This document shows positions 48,476 to 60,100 of a DNA stretch of 64,000 nucleotides, in pieces. The position numbers and the translations under genes were made by a program. The notes beneath the pieces were generated by a model. It did not search any database. It was given only the letters and a program-made list of their open reading frames with translations, and was not told the DNA's origin. Origin of the DNA: Thozetella sp. PMI_491 (taxonomy: Eukaryota; Ascomycota; Sordariomycetes; Chaetosphaeriales; Chaetosphaeriaceae); assembly GCA_021432635.1 (NCBI GenBank), contig MU270083.1, forward strand, positions 4,114 through 68,113, in the 5' to 3' direction. Within the stretch, counting starts at the first letter, position 1, and every line of letters starts with the position of its first letter.

Positions 48476-49961
48476 ATGGCCAACTCTCTGGACCAGCTCA
48501 AGGCCACCGGCACTGTAAGTAGCTGCTACCCCGCCAAACTTTACCCCTCACCCAAGCTTTTCGCTATGGCCGCCGGCGCCGGCGACCCGTTGAGTCCTTT
48601 TTCGGCTCGAAGTCATCGCCACAAGTTTATTACCTCGCCTATGCTAACACTGATATTCCTCGTTCCCAGGTTGTGGTCAGTGACTCTGGTAGGTCTCCCT
48701 TACCCGTTTTATACATGCTACTGGACCTCTGCTAACCGCCATCCTTAGGCGACTTTGCCTGTTAGTATTGCTCCCGCTTCCTCGCCCTCGGCCCGCAGCT
48801 CGGAACGAGAGAAGAATACCCCAAGTATCGGAGGCGAATACTCATCCATCTCACAGCCATTGGCAAGTACAAGCCCCAGGATGCCACGACAAACCCCTCC
48901 TTGATCCTCGCCGCCTCCAAGAAGGCCGAGTATGCCGCCCTTATCGACGCGGCGGTCGCCGAGGCCAAGAAAGAAGGCGGCAGCCTTGACGCCCAGGTTG
49001 ATGCTGCTCTCGACCACCTTCTCGTCCAGTTCGGCACCAAGATTCTCGAAATTATTCCTGGCAAGGTCTCCACCGAGGTCGACGCCGCCTTCTCCTTCGA
49101 CACCAAGGCTTCGGTAGAGAAGGCCCTCCACATCATCGACGTAAGCGCTGCTCTGCCCCAATTAGCTTACAACGGGTGCTGACTTTGCTTTCTCTTCTCG
49201 ACAGCTCTACAAGGCCGCTGGAATCTCCAAGGACCGCATCCTGATCAAGATCGCCTCGACATGGGAGGGCATCAAGGCTGCTGAGATCCTCCAGCGCGAC
49301 CACGGCATCAACTGCAACCTGACGCTCCTCTTCTCCAGTGTCCAGGCTGTTGCCGCCGCTGAGGCTGGTGCCTACCTGATCTCTCCCTTCGTCGGCCGCA
49401 TCCTCGACTGGTACAAGGCTGCGACCAAGTCGGAGTACACTAAGGAGAAAGACCCCGGTGTCGCCTCTGTCAAGAGCATCTTCAACTACTACAAGAAGTT
49501 CGGCTACAAGACCATCGTCATGGGTGCTTCGTTCCGCAACACTGGCGAGATCACTGAGCTCGCCGGCGTTGACTACCTGACCATCGCGGTAAGTGCCTAT
49601 GCCTATGCCTATGTCCGCCTGGCCCCAGTGTCGAACCGGAGTGTCCGGATCGCCCGGGATCAACCCCCACTTTTTCTCCCTGTGCAGATGCGTGTTAGAT
49701 ACCATGTACTAACAGTTTGTCGTGAAGCCCAACCTCCTTGAGGAGCTCATGAACTCGGACGCTCCTGTCCCCAAGAAGCTTGATGCTGCCACCGCCGCTG
49801 CTCTGGACATCGAGAAGAAGAGCTACATCACCAGCGAGGCCACCTTCCGATTCGACCTCAACGAGGACCAGATGGCCACTGAGAAGCTTCGTGAGGGCAT
49901 CAGCAAGTTTGCCGCCGACGCCATCACCCTCAAGGATATCCTCAAGGCCAAGCTCCAGTAA
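48476..49961 (+). CDS. tal1: Transaldolase
   Basis: Transfers a dihydroxyacetone unit between sedoheptulose-7-phosphate and glyceraldehyde-3-phosphate in the non-oxidative pentose phosphate pathway (cytosol). Six exons: 48476-48514, 48670-48688, 48749-48760, 48857-49140, 49205-49588 and 49728-49961, giving 323 residues, the family's normal length. Exon 3 is only 12 nt. The spliced start reads [20 protein letters not shown], then [19 protein letters not shown], which confirms the tiny exons. The Schiff-base lysine is Lys133 in [12 protein letters not shown], followed by [10 protein letters not shown] and later [10 protein letters not shown] and AGVDYLTIA. For the last intron I took the AAG acceptor at 49727 rather than the CAG too close to the branch site, giving TIAPNLLEEL. 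The pyrimidine-rich leader fits high expression. Confidence 0.95.
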
Positions 49962-50527
49962 GCAGGGTCCTTCGGTGTTTTGCAAGGGTGCAAAATCTTG
50001 GTGTAATTCTTGACAGACGATGAAACATGAAATATGGGCAAGCTAGGGACAGTTTAGATTGGGATTCCTGGTCTCGCCTGTTAGTCGTATGTCGAAAAAA
50101 TGAATCAAAGAAATGAACACTATAACATACGCATTACTACATTATCCCTTTGCTGTGTAGCGAGACAAATACCCTTTTATCGTTTATCTTGAACGCACGA
50201 TTACCCGCTTTTGGGCATCTTGAGCTTCATAGCGTACAATGGATGCTGGTCAAAGTAGCTGAGACGCCAACAACCCAGTTTGCATCAGATCGCGGTCGGC
50301 GACTTGGACTCTCTGGAGTGTAGCGGCGGGAGGTATGGTTTGCAGAGACAGTTAATGCCCTGCATCGCGGACGCAGCAGTAAGGATTGGCTAATGTGAGG
50401 CATGGATGACCTCGGCCCTGGGGTATAATGCGTGCTTTGAAGCAAATATCTCCTCCTCCCATGCATCCTTTGCTTTGGCTATCATGTCTCGTCATTGCTT
50501 CGGCGAGCAATGGCGCCAACTTGGAAC
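49962..50527. other. Convergent 3' region between tal1 and ppn2
   Basis: A 566-base spacer holding the 3' ends of two convergent genes; 50090-50150 is A+T-rich and a likely polyadenylation region. No gene seen. Confidence 0.5.
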
Positions 50528-52270
50528 TCAATGTCCTCCCTTGACATTCTTTCCCTTCTTGTCCGTCACTTCCGCCGCTTTTTGGCAGTTTACCTGGATG
50601 ACCTTGTGCACGATGCCCTGCTCACCCTCTAGGCCGGCCTCGAGGATCAGCGCCGTCAGCTGTTTCCCGTAGACACAGCCTGAGTCAAGCCCAAAAGCGT
50701 AGCGGGTCCCGGGGCGTGTCCTTTTCTCGGCCGCGGGCTTTTGCTTCGACAGCCACGAGAACCAACCTTTCTTGGATTTCTCTGCCTCCTCTCTCCTTTT
50801 CCTCTCCTCGGTGGTCTCGGGTCTTGTGTCTTCAACCGGTATTTCTGTCTCCACCTTCAAGCCCCCCTTCGCATCGTGTCCATAGATGACCGTCATGCGG
50901 TCCTCCTCCTTGGCGACGACGTTGTTCTGAAACTCGTTCCACGCATCGCTCCAACTGTCGCCCTCCAGCCCTTCCGCTGGCATTGCGACGTCATGGTCGT
51001 GCAACCATGTGTCCACCGGGAGCTCCTTGTGGAGGCGCTCCAACTCCTCGTTGACTTCACGCTCCGTCACTCGCATTGCGCGCCCGCGGTTACGCTGCTT
51101 TAGCACCTTGGCCAAGTACCTCTTGACCTCGGCACGGCGCGCCATCTCGGCCGGGTACTTGAGGCTACGCATGTGGGTGACGGCCCAGGGGTCCTGCGCC
51201 GCGAGAGGGACTGACGGGACGAGGCCGGCGTGGACAACCACGAGTTCGGCGTTCCACGGCGAGGCGGAGGCCGGCGAGGAGCCGCCTGGGGGGCTGACGA
51301 TGCGGCCGATGCGAAGGATAACGGGGAGATCGGCGAGCCAAGCAAGCTGCTCCTCAGTCATAGTAGCGGCGAGAGCACGCCAGTGTTCATCACCGCGAGA
51401 TGGGTTCCGCGGCACTTGGCGTGGTTTATTCATAGTCTTCGCCTGGGCCGGAGGCTCGATCTTCGCCTCAGCCTTCTCGCCGTCCCACTTCGCCGCTGCA
51501 CCCTCGCCCGACTCATCTTGAAGCTCAGTCACGGTGAACGTGTCCTTCTTGTCTCCAAGTCCAAACCAACCGGATAGCAGCCCGCTACTGCTCCCTTCGT
51601 GAGTGTGGACTTTCGAATGCTCCCCCTTTCCCTTTTTGAGAGATGCCATATCGGGCTGCTTCATAGCCTTATGCACCAGCAGGAGCGCATCGTCGTGGTT
51701 CCCACGCACGCCACTGGCCCCAAGATCCATGGCGAGTTGCACCACACCTGCGCTGTCGGGGCCTTTGTTCACCAGGTCCCCCGTCAGAACTAGGTGGTCA
51801 CCCTTGTCACGGTCGAAGCCAACCTTGGCTAGCAGCTCCTGCAGAGCAGGCAGCTGGCCGTGTACGTCGCCGACAATGACGAGGCGCCGGGCGCTGGGCT
51901 TGGAGCCCCGCCATGAAAAGGCGCTGCTCGTGTCGCGCTGCGCAGGAGAGGGTAGGAGCTCGGGCGGCAGGTCGCCGACGATGGCGGGCATATCTTTGAG
52001 GGGAGGGCGTGCGTTCGTACCGTACGCCATAGGCGGGAGTTCGAAATTGAGGACGGGTTTTTGGAGCGGATCCGGGGCCGAGGCCGGCGCTTTCTTGGGC
52101 GGCGCGGAGACGGGTGCGGAAACGGGGGCCACCGGCGCCTGGTCAACGGGGGAGGAGGCGGTTCTGGCCTGACCATTGCTGTTGAGGTAGTAGAGACCGG
52201 CGACGAGGAGCGACCCAGAGACGATGAGGCCGGTCCGCCGCCGCCGCCGGGCAATTCGCGGGACCATCAT
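50528..52270 (-). CDS. ppn2: Vacuolar endopolyphosphatase, Ppn2-like metallophosphatase
   Basis: A PPP-fold metallophosphoesterase, closest by layout to yeast Ppn2, a metal-dependent vacuolar enzyme that cuts inside polyphosphate chains. One exon, 580 residues. Metal-site motifs in order: GDVHGQ at 134-139, GDLVNKG at 164-170, RGNHDD at 189-194, then VVVHAGLVP and VIYGHDAKGGL, supplying the later His ligands. A single N-terminal transmembrane segment (about residues 13-30, after an Arg-rich stretch) with the catalytic domain behind it fits a type II vacuolar-membrane protein. Two inserts (about 205-290 and 525-560) are charged and probably loops. The frame is open 264 bases upstream to 52534, but the double Met at 52270 directly before the basic patch and membrane helix is the natural start. 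Confidence 0.88.
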   Translation of the reverse strand: MMVPRIARRRRRTGLIVSGSLLVAGLYYLNSNGQARTASSPVDQAPVAPVSAPVSAPPKKAPASAPDPLQKPVLNFELPPMAYGTNARPPLKDMPAIVGDLPPELLPSPAQRDTSSAFSWRGSKPSARRLVIVGDVHGQLPALQELLAKVGFDRDKGDHLVLTGDLVNKGPDSAGVVQLAMDLGASGVRGNHDDALLLVHKAMKQPDMASLKKGKGEHSKVHTHEGSSSGLLSGWFGLGDKKDTFTVTELQDESGEGAAAKWDGEKAEAKIEPPAQAKTMNKPRQVPRNPSRGDEHWRALAATMTEEQLAWLADLPVILRIGRIVSPPGGSSPASASPWNAELVVVHAGLVPSVPLAAQDPWAVTHMRSLKYPAEMARRAEVKRYLAKVLKQRNRGRAMRVTEREVNEELERLHKELPVDTWLHDHDVAMPAEGLEGDSWSDAWNEFQNNVVAKEEDRMTVIYGHDAKGGLKVETEIPVEDTRPETTEERKRREEAEKSKKGWFSWLSKQKPAAEKRTRPGTRYAFGLDSGCVYGKQLTALILEAGLEGEQGIVHKVIQVNCQKAAEVTDKKGKNVKGGH

Positions 52271-53272
52271 GTGTTTTCGCTTTCTGCTATGGGCAAAGTG
52301 CAAAAGAGGGACAAGAAAATCGAACGCCGGCGCGAGGACTAGGTACGTTCGAGCTCGCGGGTGGGATGCAAAACTCTTGCGTAATGGTTTCGTCAGGGAG
52401 ATGGTATCGTGCCGATAAGACGAGAGGTGCCAGCGAGCAAACCCGGGCGGCTTGAATCCCGGAGGGCCTAAAAACGCCTCCCCTGGATCGCTTGGATTCG
52501 AGGCCAGACCAGGGTGGGCGGTAGGATAGCCCAAAGGGAAAGTCGCCGAGCAGACCCGTACCAGCTAGAAAGGAAGCTGCTGGTCGCGTGCCCCGCAGGC
52601 GCGATAAGGCGAGATGCGGGTTGGGGGTTCACGTTTAACCCCTCCGCCCTCCCTCCTTTAGAGTCTGTCTTGTATACCCAGCTTTAGCGGGCAATTCAAT
52701 TGCTTTGCGATTCTGGCTCATAGCAACTTTGCTCATATTCCACTCGAAACGGTGCAGATAATGCGATGATCTGCCAGTCCCAGGTTGACGATATCTGCAT
52801 GACTGCATATTCCTAGGTCTTCAAGCCCACACGGGACTGTCTTCATGACTACCAGCCTACCTAGGGTGTTGAATCGTTTGATCTTAAACGATGTCCCCAA
52901 AAATTTAGGTAAACCGAGACAGCAATACGCTCCTCGATAAGCTGGCATCCTGGGCTGAAGAGCCATAATCCATCGTACATAAACACAGGTGAAGACCTGT
53001 CATCGTTATCGTCCCTGGCACGCCTCAAGGCGATCCAACCTAGGCCAGTATTGCTCAATGGGTATGGGCGTGGTCCGATATGGTCGATTGCTTCATTTCG
53101 ATCCCATGAGAGCCGACCAGGAGCTGCCCTGGCTAGCTGGGTATGTTTGCCATTCTGCGTCAACAAACGCCTACCCCATTCGCCTCCCACGGCGCCTTTC
53201 TTTTGTACAGAGTATACAAGTCGAGTCGAGATTTCCGGGACCGAAACGTCTCTTCGCGCATCATCGCCGCAA
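52271..53272. other. Intergenic, ppn2 promoter and pet191 3' flank
   Basis: About 1 kb. Its first 264 bases stay open in the ppn2 frame but look non-coding. No other gene or element was recognised. Confidence 0.5.
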
Positions 53273-53289
53273 CCCCCCCCCCCCCCCCC
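53273..53289 (+). repeat. Poly-C run, 17 bases (poly-G in the pet191 transcript)
   Basis: Seventeen consecutive C on the plus strand, beginning eight bases beyond the pet191 stop codon, so the transcript would have a G run at the start of its 3' untranslated region. The exact length may be affected by sequencing. Confidence 0.88.
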
Positions 53290-53297
53290 TCTTGGAT

Positions 53298-53806
53298 TCA
53301 TGACTTCCGTGCGGCCTGCTCCTGGCGGAACTTCTCGTTTTCTACCTCCCGCCAATCCTTAGGCTCCTTCTCGTTCCCGTCCGTTTCCCCGCGGGCGCCG
53401 GCGAAAGCCGACTTGCCTGCATACAGTTGGTACCCATCTCCCGTCTTCTCGCTGCCCTCGAGCTGCCAAAACGAGATGGGCTGGTTCCCGCGAAAGCGCT
53501 TCCTCATATCGACCATGCCGCGGCGGCACTCGCCAAAGGCCTTCTTGAGCTGCTGGCACTTGAGCGGGAGGGTCTCGACCTGGGGAGAGCGTAGGCAGTC
53601 AGCCGCTGAGTTCCGGTCGACCATAACGCAGTCTGATTCTTGGAGGCACTGCGCCAGCGCGGCCCCTACATCAACAAGCAAAGACGAAGCGGTTAGCGAT
53701 ACGCTGCAGGTTGCGAGGGTAGCAGAGACGAGCAGGGGCGGGGCCGCACGGCACGGAGGAGCCGGCAGGGTGCGTGCTCACTTATGTCTTTACATGAAGA
53801 AGGCAT
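53298..53806 (-). CDS. pet191: Cytochrome c oxidase assembly factor Pet191 (COA5)
   Basis: A small twin-Cx9C-type protein of the mitochondrial intermembrane-space side, needed for assembly of cytochrome c oxidase. Two exons on the minus strand: 53806-53782 (25 nt) and 53665-53298, with a 116-nt intron (GTGAGC donor, GTAG acceptor), giving 130 residues. The start MPSSCKDIRAALAQCLQESD is the family signature. Six cysteines lie at 5, 15, 21, 32, 45 and 55, forming C5-x9-C15, C21-x10-C32 and C45-x9-C55, with GMVDMRKRFRGN after the last. The tail (about 90-130) is charged and fungal-specific. There is no cleavable presequence, as expected for Mia40 import substrates. It is divergent from the lipase gene, with about 1 kb between the two start codons. 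Confidence 0.95.
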
Positions 53807-54850
53807 TGCGACGTAGGGATGGTGGCCGTCTGGATTGTACCTGGCTCGATTTTCGGATGCACGTGAAGTCAGCCGACGGCGCGGTCAGGCAAAAATTGGA
53901 AGCTCTCTCATGCGCTTGCACTGCAAAGCTTGGGCCAAGCACCATCCCCACGAGAGAAGGTATTTGATTGGCTGCCCCATGCCCACCGCCTTAACAACTC
54001 TGATGAGCCGCTTCTTCACACCTGTCGGCCGAGACTTTGTATCACTTGACAGAAACGCATGGCCTTTACCGGGAAGCGGCGCCTGAAGGTGAGGAAACTC
54101 GCCAATGGCCGAGCGAGAAAGTAAACTGGGTGCAATCCGGCCGCACTGCCCTACTCCTGCCATCCAACCATTCTACCTCTTGTCCCCATTAGACATCGCC
54201 CAGTTACGTCCAGCTACGTCAAATCACTGACGGGGGCATGGCTTCCTGTAGAGGCGGAGGGAGGGGGGCGCACTGCACAGCAAGAAGGGAGCTTGCGGCA
54301 AAGATCAGCAGGAAACAGGCGAAGGCATCGCAAAAGCAGCTTTCCTGCTTGTCGCATTGCCACTTACTTTCTCTATCCGTATCGGCCGACCGACAATGGC
54401 CTGCACTAGTTTGGCTAGTTTCATAAAACAGACGCAAGCGAGGCGACTTTAGGGGCTGCTTTCAGAGATCAACAGCATTCGCATGTGACGTTGACATCAC
54501 ACCCGGCGCCCGTCACATTCTGTCTCCGCGTGTCTGTGCTCCCCACCCCCACCTTTCCATCCACTCCTCCTCCCCCATGTCGAGCTCGCCAGCGAGCTTG
54601 CCAGGGTTTCGACGTTGCAACCAACCCTTTTTCTCAGACCAGCCACTGTTGAACTGTCGACCAGAGACTGTAGGCGTTCAACACCGCCGACGATGGTTCT
54701 CCTCACAAGCTCCGCTTTCTCTTTCTAGATCTATATAGTTGCCTTTTCGTTCCAGTCCCGCATTGTCTTAGGCGAGGCGCTGTCGCGTCGAGTCCGAGCT
54801 TCCCCTTATTTTCTTTTTTATTGGCGCCGTCGAGTCGGTGCTTTCTTCCG
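53807..54850. other. Divergent promoter between pet191 and the lipase
   Basis: About 1.04 kb shared by two divergent genes. The 3' half (54520-54850) is pyrimidine-rich, as is typical of the lipase leader. Nothing else was recognised. Confidence 0.5.
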
Positions 54851-57106
54851 ATGCCCGTCCCCTTCCTTGGGCGACTAAATATGTAAGTACCGGCTTGTCC
54901 ACCTCTTCTTTACCCAGGAGGCTTACTAATTGGCCTTTCTACAGCGCCGAATATGTCGCCGTCGTCGGCTCTTTCGTCCTGGTCGGCCTAGAGGCTATCA
55001 TCCGCGTTTTGACCCTGGCGCTCCGTATGTCCCTACCCTTGCATCACACCGGAGCCACCCAAGCTTACCCGCATAGCTTCCTCGCTATTGTCCCTATTCT
55101 ACACTGCATCAAGGCGCCTCTTTAACAGATTCACGACGCCGGCGCAGAAAAGAGCAGAGAACCATAAAAAAAGTAGGTTGAGTTCTTGCCGGGAGGAGGT
55201 GGGAGGTGGGAGGCGGTGAGAAGCCATGGCCGAGACTAACGCATCGCGCAGCCGTGTCGACCAAGATACGAAATGCTTCCGATTTTGTCGATCTCTGTGC
55301 CCTCTTCGGGTACACCGCCGAGGAGCATATTGCGCTGACCAAGGATGGGTACCTGATCGGACTACACCGACTGGCGTGGAGGAAAGGAGAGGAGGGTCTG
55401 CGGGTCAACACGGGGCCCAACGGCATGCGGAAGCGCGTTGTCTATCTCCACCACGGCTTGCTCATGAACAGTGAGGTCTGGGTTTGCTTGACAGAGGGGA
55501 AGAGATGTCTCCCCTTTGTCTTGGTGGAGCAGGGCTTCGATGTCTGGGTAAGCTTGTGATGCCCACCGCCTCATCGCATCCGCACGCAAATTGCTAACGA
55601 GCCCTGCAGCTAGGAAACAACCGGGGCAACAAATACTCGAAGAAGTCGGTCCATGAGTCCCCCGCATCACTCAAGTTCTGGAACTTCTCCATCGACGAGT
55701 TTGCATTCCACGACATCCCCGATAGCATTGACTACATCCTCCGGACAACGCACCAGCAGTCTCTCTCGTACATTGGCTTCTCGCAGGGGACCGCTCAGGC
55801 GTTCGCTGGCCTGTCTATCCACCCACAGCTGAACGACCAGGTCAACGTTTTCATCGCGCTAGCACCTGCCATGTCTCCCCCTGGCTTGCATAGCGGGATC
55901 GTGGATGCTCTGATCAAGTCGTCGCCCCAGGTTCTCTACCTTCTCTTCGGACGGCGCTCGATCCTCAGCTCGGCCACCATGTGGCAGTCAATTCTCTACC
56001 CCCCGATCTTCACCAAGGCCATCGATTTTGGTCTAAATTTCCTCTTCGGCTGGAAGACGCTGAACATCAGTACCTCTCAGAAGCTCGCCGCATATCCTCA
56101 TCTCTACTCCTTCACGAGCACCAAGTCGGTCGTCCACTGGTTCCAGATCATTCGGACCAAGTCTTTCCAGATGTACGACGACGACGTGCAGCCGCCGCTG
56201 TCTCTAGTGTCGAGTAGCAAGTACACAAAGGTAGCGCGTTATCCCACCCGCAACATCAGGACGCCCGTCGTGCTCGTGTATGGAGGCACGGACTCGCTCG
56301 TCGACATCAAGATTATGCTGCGCGAGCTGCCCAAGCAGACCGTCGCAACCGAGATCCCTCATTATGAGCACCTGGACTTTCTTTGGGCTCGTGACGTCGA
56401 CACCCAGGTCTTTCCGCACGTGTTCGACGCCCTGGAGTGCTTCACCAACCCGGACCACACCGAAGAGGAATACGAGCGGTACCGCAATGCTCGGCACGTG
56501 AGCCTGAGCGCCAGCTCATCCTTCAAGCGCCACGAGCGGGTTGGGAGCGATGCGGATGTCGCCGAGAGCGACGTCAGCACGGTTCTAGGAGGAAGCGGCA
56601 GCGTTGCCGATGCGAGCGACGACATTCCTGTCGGTGGCGAGGCTCCTGGCGTATCCGAGGTCCGCCACCGCCGGCCGGTGCCAGCACATCAAGCGCGTGA
56701 GACCACGCCGAAGGGGAACACGAGCGTCGCACCGGTGCGACTGCGGAGGGGTGCTGGAACGGACGACGATTCAGGCATCTACTCGGATCTAGACTCCCCA
56801 ATCGCAACAAGTCCTGCCGTCGTACGGTTCATGGATGCCGGCCCAGGGATTCCAACCCTCATTGATGCCGTGGTAGAGGGGAAGGCGGAGGGCGAGCAAG
56901 ACCCGGTGAAGCCCACGGCGAACGTGGCCGCGAGGAGGACGGATAGCGGAAGCCAGCTGAACCTGAGCTCGAGAAACGGAGTGAACGGGATTAGTCTCGG
57001 CGCGTCTCGGTCTGTGGGTGGTGTCACCGCCGCAGCAGCAGAGGGATCCGGCTTCTCGGGCTCGGGGAGTTCAGATGAAGGGAAGCGAAAAGAGAGCATG
57101 AAGTAG
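54851..57106 (+). CDS. TGL1-type lipase / steryl ester hydrolase
   Basis: An alpha/beta-hydrolase of the acid-lipase/TGL1 family, predicted to hydrolyse steryl esters or acylglycerols on lipid droplets or membranes. Five exons: 54851-54882, 54945-55024, 55077-55172, 55252-55547 and 55610-57106, giving 666 residues. An N-terminal membrane stretch (FVLVGLEAIIRVLTLALPSS) is followed by the family start ASDFVDLCALFGYTAEEHIA and DGYLIGLHRLAW, HHGLLMNSEVW and LGNNRGNKYSKKSV. Nucleophile Ser226 is in GFSQG, Asp396 in GGTDSLVD and His422 in YEHLDFLW, a complete triad. The last ~200 residues are disordered and Ser/Thr rich. Exon 3 was fixed by frame: only the CATAG acceptor at 55076 gives the expected FYTASRRLFNRFTTPAQKR. 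Confidence 0.9.
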
Positions 57107-60100
57107 CATGGTTCGGTCAGCTTGGGCGACAGGTTTACAGCACTGCATGAGCGGGAGGTTCGCTATTGTCCATTCGGCTCCGGGCTTGACTGGCGTATGG
57201 CGTCGTTGGTATCGTCTTCATAAAGCACAGCATAAACTCTAGCCATCCTAGTCCTAGGCTAAGTATACTATTTACTATTATCAGTCATGCTTTATTCTAT
57301 CTCATTGGCGCCAAACTGCCCGTGTATGTCGACAGTGCAAAGGGGCTCGAGAGGTATTAGCAAGGGTCGTGGCCCAATAATGACAACGGAGAAGCTGGGC
57401 CAGAAGCGAGTGAACCGAGTAAGCCATCACATCGCACACACGAGGCTACTCTACTGCAATGTGATGTCTGATCGAAAAACTTGGAGCGGATAGATCCACT
57501 TTGCTATCAAAAAGAATACAGATCGGGGGAGGTTGCGGGCTGGTCAACCCACTGAGCCACGAGTATGAGTCAACCTGATCCGCGATAACAAAGGAGACGA
57601 ACTTTGGTTGGGTGGCTGCGCGGGCTGATGAAGGAGGGAAGGCTACACAACCTGTAGAGTTGCGATAGATCACGGTTCACTTCACGCCACTCGGAGAGTC
57701 CAGCTATCCAATGAGTCAGCCCCAAGAGGCAGTGTCCGTAGCTGCAAGACGAAGTATCACATCCACCGGGCCGGGCCATGGTGTGTGCTACAATGGCAGC
57801 TGTTTACAAGGCTGCGAGGCAACTCTTCGGCCATTTTCACTTGGCTCATTACGGCCATCTGGGCTGATCGTATCAGCTCCGGACAGTAACCGAGAAGAGT
57901 TCATCTGGACTGGATAGGACGCCGGGCAATCCCAATGGCGGGTGACAATAGATTTCACACAGCAAGCACGTTTCAAGGCTGTCCCGTGAGGTAGAAGACC
58001 GGCCGTACCAGGTGGGCAAGTAGAGGCAAGTGTTTGTTTCAAATCGAGCTCTTCACGCGAGTCTCAGCTTTGGAGAACTATATTGTGGCTTGCCTACGCA
58101 TACGTAATCCAATTCGACACGCGGGCGCTCCAGCTCAGCTTAACGTCGCTGCCTCTCGATATTCGCTGCAACTCATTGTGCAAGGCCCAGGGGCTGACGG
58201 TCCCTGATTGGAACCCCCATGTTAACAAGGTCGCCAATAGCGCCTACCACCTTGATCCTGGAAAGACTGTTAGCTTGGAAAAGTTGCGGCTACGTTGGCA
58301 TGCTGATTGGCGAAGTCGCGAGCACCGCTGATTCGCAAAGTCGCTAATCACTTTAGAAATGGCTCTGTCGTTTATTCTGTACTTGCCTCCGTAAAGAGGC
58401 TAGGACTGTATCGCCTACTCTGTTGCTTGGTGACAGGATTTCTGGCAAGTGAGTTCTAAGCTAACAAGCCTTTCAGGGCCAGAGTGTATATCCCAGTTTC
58501 CAGCTAGCTCAGCTGGATGGCCCCCGGTCACGCCTCGTTATACCACCACCCTTTAGGGCATTTCAGCGCTGACCATCCACACAGCCGGTGGCCGATTACA
58601 CGAGCACCATGGCGAGCGGCCGGCGCGCTGTCAAGTTTTCCCCGGCGCCTCCCTCGTTGGTTCGCGTTGGTTCGGGCAGCGGTAGCGCGGGCGGAGGCAA
58701 TAGACACCGATGGCACGGGGAATCGGCAGCGGGCCAGCCTATGCCGGACTATGGCCGGAGAGGTTCTAGGCCGTGCACACCTACACGAGGTGGCTTGCCG
58801 AGAGCTACAGGGAGGGTCCTTGTGTAATCTGGTCCCTCCCAAAAGAGCCTCAGCACGGCATCTCAGAAACGAATGCGATCCCGAGGGACGCCGGTGGGTC
58901 ATCTCAAGAGGCTGTAGGGACGGAGGCGGGCGGGAGAGGGGCGTTTGGCCCCGAATCCCGGCAGAAGGATTCCTGCAGCTAAGTCCACTACTGTGCGTTG
59001 AGCCATCTTGAACTACGTCAGGCGCGATGTAATTTTATGAGGCAGCTAGGCTGCAGCAGTTTATCACTGCATCAAAAAAGAGTTCGTGTAACAATGGAGG
59101 CCGTGTCTGCGGAACCTCCGTCTATACGCCTCCTCCAATCGGCTCTGGGCAGGAGCTGGTCAGCAAAAGACCGAAGAGTCAGGGGTTCTTGCCCTGTTGG
59201 GTAGGATAGGGCGACCCTGGCCAAAAAGCGAGAGCAGCTAGCCTTACTGCCCCTCTCAGGTCGGGGCCTCATACAACCCAACTTGCACCCTCTTCGACGA
59301 CGATCTTCTACCGGCAGACCGGCACCCCATCTCTTCTTGGCAGCCAATGCTAGCTCGTTATGTACGTGCATTCCCACCCTGCAGCTCATGCTCGTCCAGA
59401 GCCGTGTTTGGGAGGCTCGGCAGGACTCCCCCCTCTCCCATATCAAAGGATCGCAAAGGACAGTCAAGTGCTTTTCAGTATTCTGACTAGGCACTAGCCC
59501 TCGTTGGCCTGCCATGCGGCGCATGGTTGCTCCGGGCGGATTATCAGGCCGAGCGGGCTGATGCTGCCACGTTGTGGGGGCTCCGGCTCCGGCGGAGAGA
59601 CGCGCCATCTGCACCATCGTTGGGTCGGGATATGCACCAATGGCTTGCTGATTCGACCGGCCAGCACGCCCTTTTTTCTCTGACGCCCAGGATGATAAGG
59701 CTGCCTGCCGCAACCCAGACGGCTACGATGGCCGCTAGATCCTCTCTGACTGGAGATTGCCCTGCCTGTTTCCACGCGCGGTCAAGCATCTACCAGTACG
59801 TATAGGGTAGGTGAGTGGAACATACACGACACGCACAGTCAGTAGGGCCAAGGTGAGGTGTAGCGCGCCTGCAAGGGTCTTTTGGGTTGCCCTCGAGCCC
59901 GTGTCTGGAGTTTCGGACTCGGCCCCACCAAACTTGGAGAGACTTCTCAGTCCCCTGTTTACGGACTACACTTCAGCCCAATACTGTGGCGAGCACGAGG
60001 AGGCCATTGTCCGTCTTGGCCAATTCGATAGAAAACTCTGCTGCCGGCGAAACAGTCATCCACGCATGGTCGATGACGCTAGTTCTTTGTGTGTGGACGG

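Noticed and set aside
52271-52534. N-terminal 88-residue extension of the Ppn2-like protein
   Set aside because: The extension has chance composition and would place residues before a basic patch and membrane helix that already make a complete N-terminus.
54001-54100. Possible C/D box snoRNA (TGATGA ... CTGA)
   Set aside because: There is no terminal stem next to the boxes and no internal C'/D' pair; two short motifs are expected by chance.
58083-58331. Short frame with a stretch (CNSLC..GLTV..WNPHVN) faintly like a LysM domain
   Set aside because: Spacing between the conserved positions is too short, no signal peptide is found, and the rest of the frame does not fit.
58495-58560. tRNA A-box-like sequence TAGCTCAGCTGG
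   Set aside because: No matching B box or T arm follows at the right distance, and no acceptor stem forms.
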